Source: Echinarachnius parma (lineage: Eukaryota > Echinodermata > Echinoidea > Clypeasteroida > Echinarachniidae). Taken from it: 64,000 nt of DNA. Position 1 is the first letter of the stretch; every line of letters begins with the position of its first letter. The DNA lies in the NCBI GenBank assembly GCA_037951105.1, contig JBAMJV010003770.1, positions 124,001-188,000 on the forward strand, in the 5' to 3' direction. The translations under genes were made by a program, and so were the position numbers. The notes below the pieces were generated by a model. It was given only the letters and a program-made list of their open reading frames with translations. It was not told the origin of the DNA and searched no databases. Below, in pieces: positions 56,705 through 64,000 of this stretch.

Positions 56705-56834
56705 TTCTGTACATAGGGAAAGTAAGAAGAATAAGTAACGACAGTAAGTAACAAGTTATAAGCCAAATTAGTACGGTGTTCCAAATCAATTCAAATCTTA
56801 ATCAGATCAGATCAAAATGTATTCAACACTTTAC

Positions 56835-56984
56835 CCACATTCTCTGCAAATATGTCTTTTTCACTTTTGATGTGTCATCCCCTTCATTGTTCCAATTTGT
56901 CCAAAGTGTGTTTAGAAATTCTTGACCCAATGGTGCACTCTGTTTAGTAAATTTACTATACACTTCTTCTTTCGTATCCGACAC
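56835..56984 (-). other. Exon-like open block upstream of ATP8A, unassigned
   Basis: 150 nt, open in one frame, reading VSDTKEEVYSKFTKQSAPLG, EFLNTLWTNWNNEGDDTSKV and KKTYLQRMW. It has an acceptor TTTTGTGTAG and a donor GTAAAG. Its phase does not join ATP8A exon 1 in frame. It may be an exon of a different transcript, or chance. Confidence 0.22.
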
Positions 56985-58311
56985 CTACACAAAAGATCTG
57001 TTACACAATACTACACTGTACAGAGCTCTCTCTGTCTTGATGACTACAAATTGACAAATAGTACTGTAGCGCACATCACCTGAGTGTGTACATGCACGGA
57101 TGATTAACATTCAAGTAAGTAGTGGGGGGTTACCTAGGTCAGGCTTGTAGTTACATAGACACTTGTATAAATCCAGGCATATGCTGTTCATTGTACATTT
57201 GTAATGTACATGTACATAATGTACATGTATGTCTTGTGCATTAGAATTGACGCTGACTTGTCACTTACCATTTAGCTACAAAGAAAGTTAAGGGCACCCC
57301 CTTTAGTGATTATGACATAGCAAATTACATTATGTAATCAAGACTAGTCACCCTGCATTCTGTACACTTGTTGGAATGAAGCCAAATACAAACAAATCGA
57401 AATATCATTTAACAATGAAGCAATCAAAAGATCTGTTATGGGTTTGCATGCTCAAAAACTCAAAATATGGGAATAGATGGCAGCATTGTCTAGCATTCAG
57501 AACTTTCCCTGAAATTTCCACTGCATACGATCATTTTACCATTACTACATAGCTACATACTTATTCTAAAAATTTCTAAAAAAGTGTTATTTATAGTCAC
57601 TGTTTACACTGGAAACATTCCATACAAATAACGGCAATATTTTCAAATCCCTGAGAGGACCTTTAAAATCAAATCAATACTGACACTCCAGCAGATGATG
57701 AATAGACTGTAATTGTCACCTGATGTTTACATGTAGTTATTAATAGGTTCTAAGGTTTCCATTTGTTACTGGTAGTAGTATGCTAACGTTCATTTATATT
57801 CACACTCAGAAAGTATTAATTAGTGACTGCAGGTTGTCAACGACAGAGCATGTACATTGTACAGTATACAGTACATGTCCATTGTATTAAGTACATGTAT
57901 GTTTTCTACATTTGTGATGAAAGAAATTGAATCTCTTGCATAATTCCTAATTCAAATCAGAACTCGTGTCATAATCAGCCAGTTGTCAGACAGATAGAGT
58001 TAAGACTTAAGTGTACATTTTGTTTACTCAAAAAGTGTTCTAAATGCGCAACCAATCAATTGTATCTATTTCTGCAACGGGGCCCTTATGTTTGTCTGTA
58101 AATTATACACAAAAATGTCATGCTTATATAGTGCGTGTGCATGTGCAGTGCATTTATCGCATGGACACCAGTATAAGTACTGCAAATAATTTCAATGTGA
58201 ATCTTAAGGTAATATATTTTTAAAGAGATACATGTATGATGTAGATTTGTTTGTCTGTCATTGACCTCTTGATTAGAATACAGTATTTTGCTACAATGTA
58301 CAACGTGTGCA
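56985..58311. other. 5' flank or 5' UTR intron, nothing firm
   Basis: AT-rich with palindromic TGTACATGTACA words. The end of a CAACGGGGCCC MITE remnant lies at about 58.02-58.09 kb. No gene could be supported. Confidence 0.4.
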
Positions 58312-58663
58312 AGGGCGTCAACAGCTTCTCGAAACGAAAGTGGGGGGGGGGGGGACATCGGCGAGGGAGCGAAGCGACCGAGCGGGGGAGGGTGTGGGAG
58401 GGGGTGTCCCCCTCCGACAGTAGGGAGCTTTTGCACTTTTGGGCTTGAAATTGTGCGATTTGGTGCATATCTGAGACAGAAATTTTACATACATGTATGT
58501 TAGAGTGAAATCTATGAAATCTATGGATCAAACATACATAATGTATACACTTATGCAAAAAAATGGGGGGACAATCCCCTCCACTTTAAAAAATGGGGGG
58601 GGGGGGACACGACATGTCCCCCCCCCCCCCCCCCCCCCCGCGTCCCCCACCTGTTGACGCCCA
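58312..58663. mobile_element. Inverted-repeat element (GGGCGTCAACAG ends) with long G and C runs
   Basis: GGGCGTCAACAG at left and CTGTTGACGCCC at right. G-runs lie near 58341 and 58600, and a C-run of over 20 near 58617-58639. The internal block AGGGTGTGGGAGGGGGTGTC is shared with the element at 55.1 kb. Confidence 0.7.
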
Positions 58664-58865
58664 TGAGCGTGTGTACATACAGCACCAAGATTCAAGGTCT
58701 GATGCTGACTCAATGTGTACCAATTACTACCTGTGTAAACACTTAACATTCATTCCAACTACTGTACTTAGAGGGTAAACATTTCCTGTCAATAGGTAGT
58801 AAATCCAATCGATGAACTACTACTGTGTGCAATACAGATTGAATTGAAGTAAACATATTGACATG

Positions 58866-59030
58866 GGCCCCATTGCAGAAAGAGATACAATTGATTGTAA
58901 GTTACAATTGATTTAAGTCGGAACATTTGCGCGTTTCAACCTTGGTCAGATTTGCGCATTTAGAACACATGATCTCACTTGCAATCGATTGTAACTTACA
59001 ATCGATTGTATCTCTTTCTACAACGGGGCC
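58866..59030. mobile_element. Foldback MITE (GGCCCCATTGCAGAAAGAG family), copy
   Basis: GGCCCCATTGCAGAAAGAGA to CTCTTTCTACAACGGGGCC, with mirrored CAATCGATTGTAACTTAC blocks. Confidence 0.85.
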
Positions 59031-59454
59031 AATTAGGACTCGTATCAAATTATTCCATCTGAACTTCCAAAGGTAAACAAAAAAGGAAACATAGTACATG
59101 TATACTGTACACCAAACACTATATTAGAAAGTTTTTTGTTTTTTGTGGCAGTCTGGTAAGTAAAACCAAAGCTTCTAAATATTTTATAGAGGCCCAAAAT
59201 ATCCAATAATCTGGTGGCTCCGAATAAAGAAAAGCATTAACAATTCTGTCATATTTGGTTAAGCCCAGGCATAGTATGTAGGCTCACTAGGCTGTACTGT
59301 AGCCTATCTCCTCAGTAGAGACTCTACATTATTTATGGTTTCATAATTTCATACAATCTTCATAATTCATATTATTTTGATGACGAAGGTGCACACTAAA
59401 TTACTATTAGACTATGTACAACCATCTATATCACATATTTGGGGAAATATTAGA

Positions 59455-59690
59455 AGACATACTGGCCAGTTTGGGCAAGTCATATCATAACTTTTCAAAT
59501 TTGACTTGCCCAAACAGAAAGTTTACTTGCCCGCCTACTTCTAGATTAGATTTTAACGTAAGGTATTACATTATTCTCTCAGAGTTGACCAATCATTTAT
59601 TTGCCTGATCAGGCAACCAAACTAGGCCATTTATGAAATTTTAATTGCCCTATATCAATTTTTAAGTGATACTATCGAGCCCTGCATAAG
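59455..59690. repeat. Dispersed repeat, TTGCCC/GGGCAA family, copy 5
   Basis: CTTGCCCGCCTACTTCTAGA, TGATCAGGCAACCAAACTAG and TATCGAGCCCTGC. Confidence 0.6.
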
Positions 59691-60024
59691 ACGGTAAAGA
59701 CCACATAGCATGTTTCATGATTCTAGAGATTAGTTTGTACACATTGACATATACTGTATTTCAAATATATCTCATAGTTATACCAATTGCCTCTATCCCA
59801 TTTTCCTTCGGTAGATGGTTAGTATCCTCTAAGGGTTCCATGTCTGATCCAATATGATAGCGAGGCATCAAGGTGTGATGACAAACTCTGTACAGTTATT
59901 TACTGAGGAGACACCTACAGGTACAAGGTGTCTACAATTTCGTAAAACTATCCACTAAAAAGACAACATGAAGTCCATCATTGTCGGCAGACTCGGTAGA
60001 CATTGAAACATGAAGTCAGAAATC

Positions 60025-60189
60025 CTATGAAATGTTGGTGTTGGAAATAATCCAGTCACAGGTAATGTAGTCCTCCAAATGAACACATGAACACACCTAT
60101 CGTTCATTTGAGAAATGTGCAAATACTATGAAATGTGGGTGTTGGAAATAATCCAGTCACACATAACGTAGTCCTCCAAATGAACTCAC
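60025..60189. repeat. Direct duplication of about 108 bp
   Basis: CTATGAAATGTTGGTGTTGG and CCAGTCACAGGTAATGTAGT recur once with small changes. Confidence 0.82.
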
Positions 60190-60305
60190 AGGTTGTATGA
60201 CGTCAGAACAAAACACAAATGAATCCTTTCCTGCCAGAAACTCTATCTTTGCATCTGGCACAGAGGCATTCTCCACTAATACTAGAACTTGTTTCGGGCT
60301 TTTCA
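60190..60305 (-). other. Second exon-like open block upstream of ATP8A
   Basis: Open frame KSPKQVLVLVENASVPDAKI, EFLAGKDSFVFCSDVIQP between an acceptor TTTTGACAG and a donor GTGAGT. It ends in phase 0, so it could join the 56.8-kb block. No family recognised. Confidence 0.2.
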
Positions 60306-61916
60306 CTGTCAAAACATGATTATTATTGAGTAATTAGCCACACATTGTACAAACTGCACCAAAAGGGTTACCCGTTAACTCTCCAAAGCAGGTTTACCAG
60401 CAAAATTCACCTGCTACTTTGAATATTATGAAGGCCGTTCTCTGAATATGTCTCTTCCAGGAATATTATGCAAGCATGCGTGCATTAATGCCCCTCTCGT
60501 ACCCGCACATGCTGCTTCAGTTTTGAGTCAACCGAGCCAAATTGGATAGGTCATTCATAAGGTCCATCCATCGATTCAATTTCTACTTGATTGGTCAAAG
60601 TGCTTACAAATGTCAATTTGGGAGTGCTCCTATATTGCATACTATTACTACTACTACACACAGACACAGACACTGACACTGACCGAAGCACGGGACTCAG
60701 TACTCGGTAGTAGGTAAATCCCCTTTACATTGAGAACTTAATTCCACGCTTCCTGGTTAAATCCTATTTGTAGTCACTCAGAATGCAGATCTATAGATCT
60801 ATAGATCTATGGTTTGCAGGCTTGGCTGAAAACTAATACGTTGCATCCTTGGGGTTGCCAATACAAAGTGGACACACAAATACACACAGATAGGCTATAT
60901 ATACTTCTCAATTGTGGCCGCAAAATCCCAAACAAGCATCTTCCTCAAAAATACGTCAAACTCAAACGCTCCCTTCCCTTGTCGTCATGAACGTAATAAA
61001 TCAATTCCCATCACTTCCAGTTTCAGCCACTTGAAATGCAGAGTATTGACCTGTCACGGATTCATATCAAGCCCTTCTTTTCATATATTGATCTTGCTAC
61101 AAATTTAAAAAGGAAAAAGGTCTTCCTTCTTCCACCAATCGCATACGAGCATCCGTGTTGTGGTAGTGTGATGACTCGCATACAATACAGGCATGGACTG
61201 GCTCTGAGGTTAATCTGTGCACCCCATGGGCTTTATATACTGTGAGGTCTTCTACAGAGTGAGGGGGCTGTTCTGATTTGAATAAACTACATGTAGCAGC
61301 ATTGATTTGAACTGTACTCAGTCACATGGGAATAGCTGTTTTTAGAAATGTAATGAGATTTCATTCAATTATGGAATACCCACAAAATTGAACTAACTTG
61401 CCTCATTGAACTGCAATCGGTCACATGGTGATAATTCAATTTCGGTTTATTAATTTCATAAAACATGTAATATTTACAATAAGAAAATGTGTAATACATG
61501 GGAAATTACAAAGAAAGCGGCAGCCGATGGCTTGAAAGGAGTAATGAGGTTACAATTTGTTATGAAATGCATAAAATTGAACAAATACATGATGTATGAA
61601 TGTATCTACACAGTAGTGGTGAAATTTACTTGTACAGTCAGACATATCTTTTCACCATATGGGCTTCATATCTTTTACAGCACGAGGGAGCTATTCTGAA
61701 ATGGATTTGCTTATTGAACTGTACCCGGTGATAAATGGTGATATACATACTTGTACAGTCTACAGTGATATATTTTAGCATTCAAGATTTCATTTGCACA
61801 GTTATATTTATATCAAGGAACTTGTAAACAATGCATGCCCCAGGTTTTTATTTATTACACACTTCACTCGTACACCCACAACAGAAAGGTAGGTCCTGGA
61901 TATCAAAACTAAATTT
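60306..61916. other. 5' flank, nothing firm; possible minus-strand TATA near 60.9 kb
   Basis: TATATATAG reads on the minus strand at about 60893-60903, in a less AT-rich neighbourhood. An ATP8A transcription start near 60.86 kb is only a guess. GATCTATAGATCTATAGATC forms a small palindrome at about 60788. Confidence 0.2.
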
Positions 61917-62246
61917 CAAAGGGGACCACCAGGCAAAGAACAAACACATAATTATATGCTTTTGGTACCGTTGTGTGATTTCAAATAGATGCCAAAATTT
62001 CCAAAGGTATGTAATTCATAAACAATGCAATTAATTACCACCACTTACGGAACCATTATGGCCTCATGCGCCAAAACATTTGCGAGCGCACCATTTCTAT
62101 TCACACGTATGTCAGGGACGATGCGTTCGTCCTAGACAAAAGGTAGTCTTTGTATGCAGACCCAGTAACACATATTGTAGTATGGTGATGCTTTTTTCAA
62201 TTATATAATTTTTTCTGGAAACAAATTTTTCTGAACTATTACTTAA
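61917..62246. mobile_element. Inverted partial copy of the TACCACCACC TTAA MITE
   Basis: CAAAGGGGACCACCAGGCAA and the block with GGAACCATTATGGC, GACGATGCGTTCGTCCTA match 6.32-6.77 kb in reverse. Confidence 0.7.
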
Positions 62247-62934
62247 AATGTAAAAACAAAAAATAAGAGCCTCTGTGAGTGTGAGCCCCAAAAATAGCCC
62301 TCGTGAACATTTTCACAACGGCAATTCTAATTTTTCCTCAAAATTTTCAAAATGGCCCTCGTAAAAAAAAAGTATTTTGGGGGTTGCTTGTACGGGGTTC
62401 CACTGCTGTAGTTGGGTCACCAGTGGCTGTGTGTGAACCAATGCACAGACTGTGGGAAGCTTACTATGTACAACAACAAAAGCATAGAATGAAAAAATAA
62501 CCAAGATCATAAAGCTTACAATATATTTGTTAATTCTTTATTTTTTTAGACTTTTTTTCATGGCATAAATGTGTATAAATTGTTTATATATATATATATA
62601 CAAGGACTTCACATGAATAACTTCTGAAACATGATTGTGAATATTATGATGAATCAGTTAAACAATTTATTGGCCGAAATGTAGTACATTAAGAGATTAT
62701 TTCTTCCATTTGTTCATAGTTGTTTTTTATTCATAGAATCCAAATTACAGCACTGTTTGATTTAACATTTCATGTGGGTGTTTACATTCATCCTAATATA
62801 TTTCTTTTCAGATGATTTGTAAATCACAGAAACTCCCTTTGAAGTACATAAAGTTTGTTACATTGATTGCACAGAATATAATTCAACAGGGTGCCTTCAA
62901 TCTACACTGTATTGTAAATCTATTGTCAGTCTAT

Positions 62935-63099
62935 GGCCCCGTTGCAGAAAGAGATACAATCGATTGTAAGTTACGATTGATCGTAAGTCAGAAATTATAC
63001 GCGTTTCAACCAATCAGATTTGCGCATCTAGAACACGTGATCTGACTTACGATTAATTGCAACTTACAATCGATTGTATCTCTTTCTGAAACGGGGGCC
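62935..63099. mobile_element. Foldback MITE (GGCCCCGTTGCAGAAAGAG family), copy
   Basis: GGCCCCGTTGCAGAAAGAGA to CTCTTTCTGAAACGGGGGCC, mirrored around an interior with GCGTTTCAACCAATCAGATT. Confidence 0.87.
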
Positions 63100-63832
63100 T
63101 ATGTCTTTCAGTTCAAGTAAAAATTGTAAAGGGATTGCAAATATTACGTAAAAATGTACAAACTTACAAGAAACTGCCTTTTGATACCAGCACAAAATCC
63201 TGAAATATATATCCTTGAAAATTATTGTGTGCATAACTGCATGGTATTGACTATTTTTTCATACAGGAACCTCATACCAGGATCTACAAATTGTAAGGAT
63301 TTTAAGTGTTTATTCAAAGAAAAAGCAACATAAGCCAAGTTTCATCTTTCCAAAAAGTTCAAATCATACAGAAAATGAAAATATCACTTCTCACAGTACT
63401 CGCCACATCCGAAAATTAAAACAAAAATGAAAATACTAAACGCTGCTTCAAAACCACAATCCAGCTACGAGTGGGGTCCAATAGCTGGGTGTGTTGTACT
63501 GACGTAGAGCGAGGGGTTATCCAATCAGAAGCCTCGGTTTCTACCACATTATATACCGGATTTTATACCCCTTTATCCCGGGGATTCCGTGGTTGTTTAA
63601 AATATTTCTATACAATTATGGTGGTTTAAACTGTTTGAACTAATAAAACAACAGTTATATTCGTTATAAAGTTATTCTTTTATTCATTAATGTGTCTGAT
63701 AAAGTAAAAATAGGTAAATAAATCACCTAGTCTGTGAGTTGAATCGGGGTTGAATCATACTCGCCGGCAGCATGCATGCTACGTGGAGAGCCTCGACCGT
63801 GCGCGTATGCGGTGGACAATGCATGCAATATA
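63100..63832. other. AT-rich flank with promoter-like right end
   Basis: No gene to about 63.46 kb. From there CG content rises, with TATCCAATCAGAAG (a CCAAT box) and CATTATATACCGG. It may be the promoter of the candidate exon that follows. Confidence 0.3.
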
Positions 63833-63906
63833 ATGGCTAGTGCAGTGTATGTAGCTCGCTTCAATTCAGCTCGCGTAAAGTGCACTATTATCAGCTGTTT
63901 TTGCAG
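63833..63906 (+). CDS. Candidate first exon of a plus-strand neighbour gene
   Basis: ATG followed by 24 open codons, MASAVYVARFNSARVKCTII then SCFC, running into a GTAATT donor after TTGCAG. It is preceded by CG-rich sequence with GCGCGTATGCGG. The basic, serine-poor start could be a mitochondrial targeting peptide. Nothing downstream is in the window to confirm it. Confidence 0.22.
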
Positions 63907-64000
63907 GTAATTGTTCTCGTATTTTGTTTTAAAAGCCCTACAAACATGTAAGTAAAATAAGAGATAGTCTAGAATAGGTGTGATCGTAATAATCTTGCAT

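Noticed and set aside
56571..56789. Minus-strand frame starting MIWNTVLIWL over exon 1
   Set aside because: It is in a different frame from the conserved [13 protein letters not shown] coding and crosses the acceptor at 56707.
59780..59905. Exon-like minus-strand frame reading CHHTLMPRYHIGSDMEP
   Set aside because: Only one frame is open and its phases fit neither the 60.2-kb nor the 56.9-kb block, nor ATP8A.
1..64000. CRISPR array, operon or bacterial ribosome-binding signals
   Set aside because: The window is intron-containing animal DNA; the direct repeats have no CRISPR-like spacer pattern.

Overview
This is eukaryotic, animal-type DNA: one intron-rich gene with GT-AG introns in an AT-rich background packed with short inverted-repeat transposons, tRNA-derived SINEs and microsatellites. 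The repeat style and protein similarity suggest a marine invertebrate deuterostome (an echinoderm or relative); that placement is inference.

Almost the whole window is a single gene on the minus strand, read from about 56.7 kb down to 1.6 kb. I could place 35 coding exons. They join in frame at all 34 junctions into a 1151-residue P4-type ATPase (phospholipid flippase) of the ATP8A1/ATP8A2 class. It carries the actuator motif DGET (181-184), the phosphorylation motif DKTGT (Asp404), the nucleotide-binding motif KGA (550-552), TGDK (663-666), GDGAND (778-783), the M5 FYKN lysine (Lys843) and the C-terminal GFAFSQ motif (1115-1120). No other complete host gene was found. The region above 56.7 kb looks like 5' flank or a 5' UTR intron, with a few unassigned exon-like blocks and a possible plus-strand first exon at the right edge (63.83 kb). 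The first 1.6 kb is 3' UTR or flank.

The most striking feature is a repeated habit of local tandem duplication at exon edges inside this gene. Exon 1 has about ten extra copies (54.1-56.5 kb), exon 3 four (43.4-44.2 kb), exon 22 six partial ones (21.0-21.8 kb), exon 25 four (15.9-16.6 kb), the last exon three (1.2-1.6 kb), and exons 14, 24 and 32 have partial copies. A 30-bp minisatellite runs into the splice donor of exon 23. Some extra copies keep open frames and splice sites.

Introns hold many mobile elements. There is a 2.3-kb PIF/Harbinger transposon with TAA duplications and two truncated converging genes (17.7-20.0 kb). Three SINE copies have 12-13 bp target duplications, one of them landing on the splice donor of exon 6. 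There is a fragment resembling a Crypton/ZMYM-type tyrosine recombinase (53.5 kb), several TTAA-ended MITE families sharing the terminus TTAAAGGG, TA- and TAA-flanked MITEs, large foldback palindromes and elements with iterated internal motifs.
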